DNA of 64,000 nt from an uncultured Bacteroidota bacterium. Lineage in GTDB: Bacteria > Bacteroidota > Bacteroidia > Chitinophagales > Chitinophagaceae. A program made the translations under genes and the position numbers. The notes below the pieces were generated by a model that worked only from the letters and a program-made list of their open reading frames with translations, was not told the origin of the DNA and made no database searches. This document shows positions 9,833-19,078 of this stretch, piece after piece; position 1 is the stretch's first letter, and each line of letters opens with the position of its first letter. The stretch is from NCBI GenBank assembly GCA_903831935.1, contig CAIKZP010000037.1, positions 1 through 64,000 on the forward strand, written 5' to 3'.

Positions 9833-10673
9833 TCTCTATTAAGGTTAATGCGTAATCCAATTCTTGTTGGGCTAACAAATATTGTGCAGCCGAAGGAACA
9901 CCATGATGCCATTTAATTTCGTTTTCCATAAAGCTTACACCTTTCCCTTTATTGGTGTTTGCAATAATTACAGATGGCTTTCCTTTTTCAAAAGGTAAAC
10001 TACTAAAAGCGTCTTTTAATGCATCAATATCATTGCCGCTGATTTCTTTTACTGCCCAACCAAAACTTTCAAATTTTTTATTTAAAGGATCGGTATTACA
10101 AACTTCTGCAGTAGTGCCAGTTATTTGTAAATTATTTTTATCAATGATGGCGCAAAGGTTGTCTAGCTTGTATTTGGAGGCGCTTAAAGCAGCTTCCCAA
10201 TTAGAACCTTCTGGCAATTCGCCATCTCCTAATAGTGTGAATACGCGATATTCTTTTTCATCCATTTTAGCGGCAATAGCCATGCCAACACAAATGGGTA
10301 ATCCATGACCAAGTGCACCCGTATTTTGTTCAACCCCATTTACTTTTTTGGTAGGATGACCAATGTATTTCGATTGGTACTGACACATGGTATTTAAGTC
10401 AGATTCATTAAAAAATCCTTTATCAGCAAGTGTAACATACAACGCTTCAACACAATGTCCTTTACTTTGAACATATCTGTCTCTATTTGGTGAAGAAAAA
10501 TTTTCTGGCGAAACATTCAGCACCACATTATACAATACATTTAATATATCAATACACGACAAACTACCACCAGTATGTCCTGCTTTTGCTTGGCTGATAT
10601 ATTGCAATATTTTTTTGCGATATATTACTGATTTTTGTTTTAACTCTTTTGATGTTATTGACACTTTATACAT
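9825..10673 (-). CDS. Transketolase N-terminal subunit (TPP-binding half)
   Basis: KAGHTGGSLSCIDILNVLY, LGHGLPICVGMAIAAK, TPP motif GDGELPEGSNWEAA. Confidence 0.92.
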   Translation of the reverse strand: MYKVSITSKELKQKSVIYRKKILQYISQAKAGHTGGSLSCIDILNVLYNVVLNVSPENFSSPNRDRYVQSKGHCVEALYVTLADKGFFNESDLNTMCQYQSKYIGHPTKKVNGVEQNTGALGHGLPICVGMAIAAKMDEKEYRVFTLLGDGELPEGSNWEAALSASKYKLDNLCAIIDKNNLQITGTTAEVCNTDPLNKKFESFGWAVKEISGNDIDALKDAFSSLPFEKGKPSVIIANTNKGKGVSFMENEIKWHHGVPSAAQYLLAQQELDYALTLIEND

Positions 10674-10699
10674 TCTAAAACACTATTTCAATTTAATAA

Positions 10700-12115
10700 C
10701 TATGCATGCGTATATGTTTCCCATCCCAAATAATTTTCAAAAGCCTCTTTTAAAATACTAGCGGTTTTACTTGCATTCATTACAACATGGTGTTCAAATC
10801 CATTTCTACACACATATTGCATGAGTCCTTGAAGGTTATTTATTTCTGCTACTGCTCTGTTTCCAAAGGTGTTCAACGCATCATTTGTTAATTCGCCTTC
10901 TCCAATATATGCTTTGATGATTCCTTTGCAGTCGTCGGTACTAATTCTACCATAAGTCAAAGGCATTGCAGGTGTTCTTCCGTCTAATGCTCCATACGTA
11001 TTTTCGGTACCAACAGATGTTCCTAGAATTGGTGCGGTACTAATTGTGATATCTGGTAAAAAAGATTTTGCCCAGTTGCCACAATGGAATAATACACACT
11101 TTGTGTCGTCATCTGCGTAGTTATTATTCCAGTCAACTAGTGCAGAGGGAGTTCCACTTGCTAGTTGCATGGCATACATACTAAGTGTTCCTGTTACATC
11201 AACTTCGCAGGCGCTTGGAAGCATGTTTTCGCTCATCATACTCATACTGGTACATACGTTACAGCCATAATTTTGTTGTAATGAAGTCCAGCATTGAATA
11301 GCAGAAGCATCTAAATAATTCTCTTCCATAAAGTTAGCGAGCACAACATCTAATTTAGCAATCTGTACTAATTTATCGGGAGGAGTTAATCCTGTATTTG
11401 TATAGGCATGAATTTTTTCTAATTTTTCTTTTACTGCTGCGTCGTTGGCCGTAAGTTTATTTGCATTACCTAAAATTTCTGATAGGTCCACAGTAGTAAC
11501 TGAAATGCCATTTCGTTGTAATATTTTTTCGCTGTAACGTACTGTATTAAAAGCACCTGGTCTTGCACCAACTGCACCAATTCGCACTTTTCGCAAGCCT
11601 TTTACTACACGGCATACCGCTGTAAAATTCGATAAATCAGCTATAAATGAAGCATCTGTTGGTCTAACTACATGCTTAGTGGTTAATGTATATTTGATGC
11701 CAAACTGGTATAAATTATTACATACAGAAATTTTACCGCACCAAGCATCTCTTCTATTAACAACATCCATTTTGCCTAAATCATCGGGATAGGCTTGTAT
11801 TAAAACTGGTACATTTAGTCCCGACCATTTGATGGTTTCGGCAACTCCTTTTTCGTCTCCAAAATTTGGAAGAACAACCAATATGCCATCTATTTCATGA
11901 GCATGTTTGTTAAATAAAGCGGCACATTTTTGCGCCTCAGCAAAAGTTTCAACTCCACCCAATTTAGTATCGGCATCACTTAATAATATAGGATTGATAT
12001 TTAGTTGTTTGAAGAGATCGAGTATTTCTGTTCTAGCTTCTGCAACTAGCTTGTCGGGAAAAAAATCACGGTTACCAATAATAATTCCTAATGTGGTGTT
12101 TTTTTTATTTGTCAT
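10700..12115 (-). CDS. L-fucose/L-arabinose isomerase-superfamily protein
   Basis: IGIIIGNRDFFPDKLVAEARTEIL N-domain, VVLPNFGDEKGVAETIKWSGLNVPVLIQAYPD, CEVDVTGTLSMYAMQLASG. Confidence 0.82.
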   Translation of the reverse strand: MTNKKNTTLGIIIGNRDFFPDKLVAEARTEILDLFKQLNINPILLSDADTKLGGVETFAEAQKCAALFNKHAHEIDGILVVLPNFGDEKGVAETIKWSGLNVPVLIQAYPDDLGKMDVVNRRDAWCGKISVCNNLYQFGIKYTLTTKHVVRPTDASFIADLSNFTAVCRVVKGLRKVRIGAVGARPGAFNTVRYSEKILQRNGISVTTVDLSEILGNANKLTANDAAVKEKLEKIHAYTNTGLTPPDKLVQIAKLDVVLANFMEENYLDASAIQCWTSLQQNYGCNVCTSMSMMSENMLPSACEVDVTGTLSMYAMQLASGTPSALVDWNNNYADDDTKCVLFHCGNWAKSFLPDITISTAPILGTSVGTENTYGALDGRTPAMPLTYGRISTDDCKGIIKAYIGEGELTNDALNTFGNRAVAEINNLQGLMQYVCRNGFEHHVVMNASKTASILKEAFENYLGWETYTHA

Positions 12116-12117
12116 AA

Positions 12118-12885
12118 TTAATTACTTGCAATGATTAATTCAATTTCGTTATCCTTAAATACTTGTTTGTGTTTTTCTTCTATACCTGCATCTGTTATGA
12201 TAAAATCAATTAAAGACAATGCTCCTAAACTTGCAAAAGCGGCTTTTCCTATTTTGGTGGAATCTGCTAATAGATAAGTTGTTTCTGCTGCTTCAATCAT
12301 GGCTTTTTTTACAACAATATCGCTGATACTTGGGTAGGTTAGACCTGCTTTCATTGAAATTCCAGCAGTTGCTAAAAATAATTTTTGTACATGTAGTCCT
12401 TTAAAAAAATCGGCTGCTTTTTGACCAGTTAATGAAAGTGTAGGCGGCTTAAATTCTCCGCCAGTAACAATTACATCAATACCAGGTTCTGCACCCAACA
12501 TTAATGCAATGTTTAGGGCATTTGTAATTACCCTAAGTCCTTTCATACCTTTTAATTTTTTTGCAACTTCAGTGGTGGTAGAACCTGAGTCTAGAATAAT
12601 CGTGTCACCTGGTTCAATAAATTCAATGCATTTTTTTGCAATCAATTCTTTTTTGTCGAGGTTATCTTGGTGTGCAAGTGAAAATGTTTGCACTTGGTCT
12701 TTGATGTTTTTAATATAAGCACCTCCATGCTCACGCGTAATAGATCCATCTTTTTCTAATTTCTCAAGGTCCTGCCGTATAGTTACTTCAGTGACTTTAA
12801 AAATTTTAGCCAGATTAAGCACTTTGGCGGATCCGTCTTCGCGTAATAATTCTAGTATTTTATCTCGTCTATGTGTGGCAAGCAT
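12118..12885 (-). CDS. DeoR-family transcriptional regulator (start trimmed to MLATHRRDKI; the ORF track extends to 12939)
   Basis: HTH MLATHRRDKILELLREDGSAKVLNLAKIFKVTEVTIRQDLEKLEKDG; DeoR C-domain FLATAGIS. Confidence 0.92.
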   Translation of the reverse strand: MLATHRRDKILELLREDGSAKVLNLAKIFKVTEVTIRQDLEKLEKDGSITREHGGAYIKNIKDQVQTFSLAHQDNLDKKELIAKKCIEFIEPGDTIILDSGSTTTEVAKKLKGMKGLRVITNALNIALMLGAEPGIDVIVTGGEFKPPTLSLTGQKAADFFKGLHVQKLFLATAGISMKAGLTYPSISDIVVKKAMIEAAETTYLLADSTKIGKAAFASLGALSLIDFIITDAGIEEKHKQVFKDNEIELIIASN

Positions 12886-12969
12886 GTCTGCTATTTGCTC
12901 TAAAATAGGCAAATAAGGCAAAAAAACAAAAATAAACACAAATAATCGTAAATATTATCTGTTGTAATA

Positions 12970-13737
12970 TTAATGCAAGCCTTCATTGGCTTTCCAATTT
13001 TTTACTGTTTCCCAAGCAATTTTCTGTAAAAACATTGCTTCATCTTTTGAAATACCTATTGGAAAATAAGTGTAACCCAGTGGGCTTTCTTGAAATATGG
13101 TTGCATAAATAACACAAACTGCTAAATAAGTGCCATGAATACTTGCATGCTCTTTATCGGGTCCTAACATGGCAATTGAGGGATTTGCCTTTAATGCGTT
13201 TTCAAATGCAATGCCAACTGGGGCTACTGGGATACCTAATTTTTTACTGATAGATTTATGTGCTTCTGTAATTTGATGTAAGTCAATCCAGTTTAATCTT
13301 TCGTAAGGCCAAGCCATATATAATAAGGTTTTGCTGCCCGCTAGTTTTATTTCAGTATTAAACTTGCTAGCAAACTCATAAAAGGGCTCAACACTGTGTT
13401 CGGTAAGTTCTGGTATATCTTCTTGAAGAATTGTTAAGTTGTAGCCTCCATTGTTAATAGAGTCGTGAACCCAGGCTAACTCATTTAAGATTTTTAAAGT
13501 GGCTCCGCCTTTAGTTGCTTTATTGGCAATGATAATATTAGGAGTAGGTGCAGATGCTGCAAGGGCAACTATGTGTTTTTCAATCCCTCCGTTCCGATAG
13601 GTTAAGCTATTGCCAATGAATAATAATTTCTTTGGTGCATTAAGTGATTGCGCAAATGGCTGAAAATGAATAGCAGCAACCAAAAAAGCAATTAATAAAA
13701 ATGTACGTTCGATTTTTTTTGGGGAATATTTAATCAT
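12970..13737 (-). CDS. Secreted SGNH/GDSL-type hydrolase (putative carbohydrate esterase)
   Basis: Block I LLFIGNSLTYRNGG; block V-like GPDKEHASIHGTYLAV; N-terminal signal sequence. Confidence 0.75.
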   Translation of the reverse strand: MIKYSPKKIERTFLLIAFLVAAIHFQPFAQSLNAPKKLLFIGNSLTYRNGGIEKHIVALAASAPTPNIIIANKATKGGATLKILNELAWVHDSINNGGYNLTILQEDIPELTEHSVEPFYEFASKFNTEIKLAGSKTLLYMAWPYERLNWIDLHQITEAHKSISKKLGIPVAPVGIAFENALKANPSIAMLGPDKEHASIHGTYLAVCVIYATIFQESPLGYTYFPIGISKDEAMFLQKIAWETVKNWKANEGLH

Positions 13738-13853
13738 TGATTTTAAAGATTAATGGGTCAATTTTATTAATGTTGTATAAACAGTTCAACTTATAAATAA
13801 TAATGGCTAACTCTTTTTATTTCAATCTCAATTTATACTGAAAAATTAAAACC

Positions 13854-14213
13854 ATGACTAAAAAACTCTTTGGAATGCTTGTATTGCTTATTTTATGTTC
13901 AACTGGATATGCTCAGTCAAGTAAGGAATTCTTTGATAGGGCAATGATTAAATATCGGTTAGAAGATTATGCAGGTGCCATTCAAGATTATAACGAAGGA
14001 ATTGATTTTGCACGCATTAATCAGTATCCAGCCAATAAAAAAAATCAGGCTAATCCTTTATACGACAAAACACTTGCGGCTGCCTATTTAAAAAGGGGAT
14101 TATGTAAGATTAAATTAAAAGATAAAAAAGGTGCTTGTATTGACATTAATAAAGCGGCCGATATGGGTGATAGAAAAGCATACAAAGAGAAAGAAAAATA
14201 TTGCGATAAATAG
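13854..14213 (+). CDS. Small secreted TPR/Sel1-like repeat protein
   Basis: Signal peptide; FFDRAMIKYRLEDYAGAIQDYNEGIDFA and AAYLKRGLCKIKLKDKKGACIDINKAADMGD. Confidence 0.7.
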   Translation: MTKKLFGMLVLLILCSTGYAQSSKEFFDRAMIKYRLEDYAGAIQDYNEGIDFARINQYPANKKNQANPLYDKTLAAAYLKRGLCKIKLKDKKGACIDINKAADMGDRKAYKEKEKYCDK

Positions 14214-14323
14214 TGCTCAATTGCACATTATAATTAAAAAATTAACGGCAAAAAAGGGTATAAAGATTTTCAAAACCTAATTTTTGTCATTTTCTGCCCA
14301 AAATATTGGTTTAACTTTACTTA

Positions 14324-14722
14324 GTGAAAAAGCTAATAACCATATTCTTTTTGCTCATTTACAGTTTTGCAACAGTTGGTGCAACTGTTCGAGTGCATTA
14401 TTGTATGGAGAAATTTGTTGGATTTGAATTGTTTCACAGCAATAGTGCTAAAGATAAATGTGCCAAATGCGGCATGAAAAAAAGTACAACAAAAAAAGCT
14501 TGTTGTAAAGATGAAACCAAACAAATTAAAATTGAAAAAGAATACAAACTAACAGAGTCGGTTAATAAATCATTTGTTGTTTTTTCTCAAAAAAATGTTT
14601 CTTTTAAATTATATTCTTTTTCAGAACCTTTAGAAATAACAGGTAAATTTTATCATGCACCTACTTTCTCTTTAGCAAAGACGGTTCCTATTTATGTCTT
14701 TGATTGTACCTATAGAATTTGA
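14324..14722 (+). CDS. HYC_CC_PP-family-like small secreted protein
   Basis: GTG start; VRVHYCMEKFVG and KCAKCGMKKSTTKKACCKDE; adjacent to a TonB-dependent receptor. Confidence 0.65.
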   Translation: MKKLITIFFLLIYSFATVGATVRVHYCMEKFVGFELFHSNSAKDKCAKCGMKKSTTKKACCKDETKQIKIEKEYKLTESVNKSFVVFSQKNVSFKLYSFSEPLEITGKFYHAPTFSLAKTVPIYVFDCTYRI

Positions 14723-14747
14723 TTTTCGTAATTGTGTTATAATTATT

Positions 14748-14776
14748 AATAACTGAATGCTTGTAATTCAGTTATT
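14748..14776. promoter_or_regulatory. Perfect 11-bp inverted repeat (AATAACTGAAT-N7-ATTCAGTTATT), possible intercistronic RNA hairpin or operator
   Basis: Read directly; lies between stop at 14722 and start at 14805; no downstream T-run. Confidence 0.55.
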
Positions 14777-14804
14777 GGATTAAATATCAATTAATGAAAC
14801 TTAT

Positions 14805-17402
14805 ATGAAAATCAAATATTTTTTTATTTTTTTATTTTTAACAGGATATAGCATTCAGCTACTTGCTCAGGATACAAATCAATCACCATTTACTATTATA
14901 TCATTTAAGGTCTTTGGTGCATGTGAACAGTGTAAAGACAGAATTGAAACGACTTTAAAAATTAAAGGCGTGAAAAATGCCAACTGGAATGTAGACACTA
15001 AACAATTGGCTTTAGAATACAATCCTGTCGTTATTTCTTTAGAAAAAATTGAAAATAAAATTGTGGCGGTAGGACATGATTTGGTAAATAAAAAAGCCAA
15101 AAATATTATTTATAAAGCCTTGCCTAGCTGCTGTCATTATCGAGAATTAGTACCAGAAATCAATACAGCTGCTTCTATTGATTCTATTAAAAATATAGTA
15201 GCACCAATTAATTTTAATAATGCTTCTTTTATAAAGGGAATAGTTCTCCAAGAAACCAATACTGGAAAATTAAATCCGCTTTTTAATGCAAGTATATACT
15301 GGCTAGGAACCAATACTGGCGTATTTACAGATAGTGTAGGTGTTTTCTCTATATCACCAAATACCAATAGCTCTAAATTAGTAATTAGTTATGTTGGGTA
15401 TAAGTCAGACACAATAGATATTGCATCAAATAACGAGTTAAAAATATTTTTAGCTTCAAAAAAACAGTTGTCTGAAATTACGGTTTTCAGCAAACAAAAA
15501 ACAGCTTATTTTTCGCCACTTGCTACTATAAGAACAGAAGTAATGACAGGTGGTGAATTGTTAAAAGCAGCCTGCTGTAATTTAAGCGAGAGTTTTGAAA
15601 CCAATCCTTCAGTTGATGTTTCATACAATGATGCAGTAACAGGGTCTAAGCAAATTCAATTGCTTGGATTGAGTGGTAATTACACACAACTAACTGTTGA
15701 AAATTTACCAGGTCCTAGAGGATTAGCAACACCACTTGGTTTAAATTCTATTGCTGGTCCTTGGATAGAAAGTATACAACTAACAAAAGGTGTTGGATCT
15801 GTAGCAAATGGGTTTGAAAGTATTGCAGGTCAAATTAATGTTGAATTGAAAAAGCCTGAAAATGCCGAGCAATTACTAGCAAATATTTATGTAAATGAAT
15901 TGGGTAAAACAGATTTAAATATAAATCTTTCTACAAAGCTCAGTAGTAAATGGTCTAGCGGATTATTATTACACGAAGATTTTTTAAATAATAGCCAATT
16001 AGATTTTAATAAAGATGGTTTTAGAGACTTGCCAACAGGTAATCAATTCAGTTTGGTAAATCGTTATAAATACGATAATAGTAAAGGACTTTTATCGCAA
16101 TTTGGCATTATAATATTTAAGGATGATCGGGTAGGAGGACAAACTAGTTTTAATGAAAAAACCGATATTAATTCAACCATTAAATATGGCTTAGGAATTA
16201 ATACGCAGCGCTATGAGGCTTTTGGTAAAATAGGCTATGTATTTCCGCAACAGAAATATAAGAGTATAGGGCTACAATTAGCTGCAATTGACTACACGCA
16301 AAATTCTTATTTTGGTTTTACCAATTACAATTCAAAACAGCAGAGTTTTTATAGTAATTTAATTTATCAATCTATTATTAACTCTACCATTCATAAATTC
16401 AGAACAGGCTTAAGTGTGCAATACGACCATTATAATGAAGATGCTAAGTTGTTAAATTATAATAGAAAAGAATTGGTTGCCGGAGGTTTTTTTGAATACA
16501 CTTTTACGCCTTCAGAAAACTTTAGTGCAGTTGCTGGAATTAGGGCCGACAATAATAATTTATATGGTGCTTTTTTAACACCAAGGTTGAATTTGCGTTA
16601 TGAGCCAATTAAGGGAACTATCATTAGAACTAGTGCAGGTAGGGGTCAACGAACAGCCACAATTTTTGCCGAAAATAATAGTGTGTTTGTAAGTGCTAGA
16701 CAAGTAAATATAATATCTAACAATTCCAATAATGCATATGGATTAAATCCTGAAGTTTCATGGAATAAAGGCATTAGCATTGAGCAACAATTCAAATTAT
16801 TTCAAAATAATGCAACACTTAGTTTCGATTATTTTAGAAATGATTTCACTAATCAAGTTGTTGTAGATCTTGAAAATGCTAGAGAAGTAAAATTCTATAA
16901 TTTATTAGGGAAATCATACTCAAATAGTTTTCAAGTAGAGTTAACAAGTCAATTGGTTAGTAAAATAGATGTACGATTGGCCTATAGGTATTTTGATGTG
17001 AAGCAAACCTATAGTGGTCAATTATTAGATAAACCATTTGTGGCAAAAAATCGCGCTTTTTTAAGCCTAGATTATGCAACTACTAATGGCTGGAAGATTA
17101 ATTATACCATTACTTATAATGGAAAGAAAAGACTTCCAAACACCAATGCAAACCCAGCAGCATTTCAATTGCCCACTTATTCGCCAGATTATTTTTTAAT
17201 GAATATGCAAGTGACAAAAAAGTTCAATAAAAAAATGCCAATGGAGGGTTATATTGGAATAGAAAATGCCAGCAATTATTTTCAGCAAAATGCAATTATT
17301 TCGGCCGCTCAGCCTTTTAGTCAGTATTTTGATGCATCAATGATTTGGGGGCCAATTTCAGGAAGAATGTTGTATTTTGGATGGAGGTTAAAAATTAAAT
17401 AA
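14805..17402 (+). CDS. TonB-dependent receptor with N-terminal HMA (metal-binding) domain and carboxypeptidase-D-regulatory-like domain
   Basis: HMA: SFKVFGACEQCKDRIETTLKIKGVKNANWNVDTKQLALEY; plug: LLKAACCNLSESFETNPSVDVSYNDAVTGSKQIQLLGL; C-terminal beta-barrel. Confidence 0.9.
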   Translation: MKIKYFFIFLFLTGYSIQLLAQDTNQSPFTIISFKVFGACEQCKDRIETTLKIKGVKNANWNVDTKQLALEYNPVVISLEKIENKIVAVGHDLVNKKAKNIIYKALPSCCHYRELVPEINTAASIDSIKNIVAPINFNNASFIKGIVLQETNTGKLNPLFNASIYWLGTNTGVFTDSVGVFSISPNTNSSKLVISYVGYKSDTIDIASNNELKIFLASKKQLSEITVFSKQKTAYFSPLATIRTEVMTGGELLKAACCNLSESFETNPSVDVSYNDAVTGSKQIQLLGLSGNYTQLTVENLPGPRGLATPLGLNSIAGPWIESIQLTKGVGSVANGFESIAGQINVELKKPENAEQLLANIYVNELGKTDLNINLSTKLSSKWSSGLLLHEDFLNNSQLDFNKDGFRDLPTGNQFSLVNRYKYDNSKGLLSQFGIIIFKDDRVGGQTSFNEKTDINSTIKYGLGINTQRYEAFGKIGYVFPQQKYKSIGLQLAAIDYTQNSYFGFTNYNSKQQSFYSNLIYQSIINSTIHKFRTGLSVQYDHYNEDAKLLNYNRKELVAGGFFEYTFTPSENFSAVAGIRADNNNLYGAFLTPRLNLRYEPIKGTIIRTSAGRGQRTATIFAENNSVFVSARQVNIISNNSNNAYGLNPEVSWNKGISIEQQFKLFQNNATLSFDYFRNDFTNQVVVDLENAREVKFYNLLGKSYSNSFQVELTSQLVSKIDVRLAYRYFDVKQTYSGQLLDKPFVAKNRAFLSLDYATTNGWKINYTITYNGKKRLPNTNANPAAFQLPTYSPDYFLMNMQVTKKFNKKMPMEGYIGIENASNYFQQNAIISAAQPFSQYFDASMIWGPISGRMLYFGWRLKIK

Positions 17403-17421
17403 TTAAAAAAAAACAATCAAT

Positions 17422-17637
17422 ATGAAAACAACAAAAATGCTGATGATGGCAGCTTTTACCATCTTATCAATATCTGTTTTTGCTCAAACATCAACAGGTC
17501 AAACCAAACAAAAAGCAGATACTACTGTGGTAAAAAAAGATGCTTTTGTTTGTCCAATGCATAAAGACATTACTAGTCCAAAACCAGGCAAGTGTAGTAA
17601 ATGTGGAATGGATTTAAAGGCAAAAAAACCGGCATAA
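17422..17637 (+). CDS. Small secreted heavy-metal-binding domain protein
   Basis: Signal peptide; FVCPMHKDITSPKPGKCSKCGMDLKAKKPA. Confidence 0.85.
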   Translation: MKTTKMLMMAAFTILSISVFAQTSTGQTKQKADTTVVKKDAFVCPMHKDITSPKPGKCSKCGMDLKAKKPA

Positions 17638-17679
17638 TATTCTTTTAAATGAATATTATACTTACTTTCATTTTCTAGA

Positions 17680-18930
17680 ATGAAAGAGATGAATCATATT
17701 GCTATTTACTTACCAGCAAATGCAAATAAGGCCCTAGTTATGGGCCTTATTTGTAAGCATCCTTTATTACAAGCGTATAATATTTTTAATAATAATGCAG
17801 CAATATTTTCAAGTGAAGCATTAGATCAATTTTTAAAGGAAGAGTTCTTACACGGAGAAACTGGTTTTGATACAGGCTTTAATAGACCACTACATACTAT
17901 GTCTAGTGGCGAACAGAAAAAAGTATTGCTCCAATTTTTACTTAGCCAAAATCCTGCTTATTTTATTGTAGACGAAGTGTATGATCATTTAGATATTGCA
18001 ACGCAAGCGGTTGTTTTAAAAAAGTTTGAATCAATAGCCCAAACAATTCCTATCATTCAAATATTTCACAGAAAGAAAGAAATATTTCCATTTATCAACC
18101 ATTATTTTTCTTACCATAATAATGATTTAATTGCTCATGTAAGTTTAGAACATCTTCTTTTGGATATTAAAGGTCAGGTTCATGCAGGAACAGATTTAAC
18201 TTTGCCATTACCATTAACAACTTTTAATATCCCTTTAAATCCTTTAGTAGCATTAATTAATGTTTCGGTAAGTTATGATGGAAGACCAATTGTGAAAGAT
18301 ATTAATTGGACAATTAACGCTGGTGAATTTTGGCAATTAATTGGTCCTAATGGTAGTGGTAAAACAACCATATTATCGCTTATTACTGGAGACAATCCGA
18401 AAGGATATGGACAAGAACTATACCTCTTTGGCAAAAAGAAAGGATCAGGTGAAACCGTATGGGATATCAAACAGAAAATTGGTTATTTTAATGCCTCGCT
18501 CACACAGCATTTTTCTAGGCAAGACTCCATTGAAAAAATGATTATTTCAGGCTTTAATGATTCAATTGGATTATATATTAAACCCACAGACCAACAGATA
18601 AGATTAGCGCAAGAATGGTTGCACTTTATTCAACTTTACCCACAAAGAAATAAAGCAATTCAGTTTTTAACCTTGGCACAACAACGGATGGTTTTAATAG
18701 CTCGTGCAATGGTTAAGCACCCGCCACTATTAATTTTAGACGAACCTACAGCTGGACTAGACGATGCATCTGCTGCTTTAATTATAACAATGATTCAGCA
18801 AATTGTAAATCAGTCTACAACTACTATTCTCTATGTGTCTCATAGTAGGGAAGAGGGTTTAACACCAACCAGTATATTTGAACTTTCGCCATCTGAATTT
18901 GGTGCTACAGGAACGATTGTTTCAACTTAA
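17680..18930 (+). CDS. Tandem-NBD ABC ATPase without TM segments (ModF-like)
   Basis: NBD1: HTMSSGEQKKVLLQFLL and FIVDEVYDHLD; NBD2: LIGPNGSGKTT and LLILDEPTAGLD. Confidence 0.82.
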   Translation: MKEMNHIAIYLPANANKALVMGLICKHPLLQAYNIFNNNAAIFSSEALDQFLKEEFLHGETGFDTGFNRPLHTMSSGEQKKVLLQFLLSQNPAYFIVDEVYDHLDIATQAVVLKKFESIAQTIPIIQIFHRKKEIFPFINHYFSYHNNDLIAHVSLEHLLLDIKGQVHAGTDLTLPLPLTTFNIPLNPLVALINVSVSYDGRPIVKDINWTINAGEFWQLIGPNGSGKTTILSLITGDNPKGYGQELYLFGKKKGSGETVWDIKQKIGYFNASLTQHFSRQDSIEKMIISGFNDSIGLYIKPTDQQIRLAQEWLHFIQLYPQRNKAIQFLTLAQQRMVLIARAMVKHPPLLILDEPTAGLDDASAALIITMIQQIVNQSTTTILYVSHSREEGLTPTSIFELSPSEFGATGTIVST

Positions 18931-19078
18931 ATATCAGCAATAGATATTAATTATTGTATAAACCACTGAACTTTTTTCGGTGAAAATGGCTATGTTTTTT
19001 ATTAGTAGATAGCGATGTTTGTTGGGTAAGCATTTAATGATTAAATGACTTGTTTCATAATATAAACAACATCAAAAA

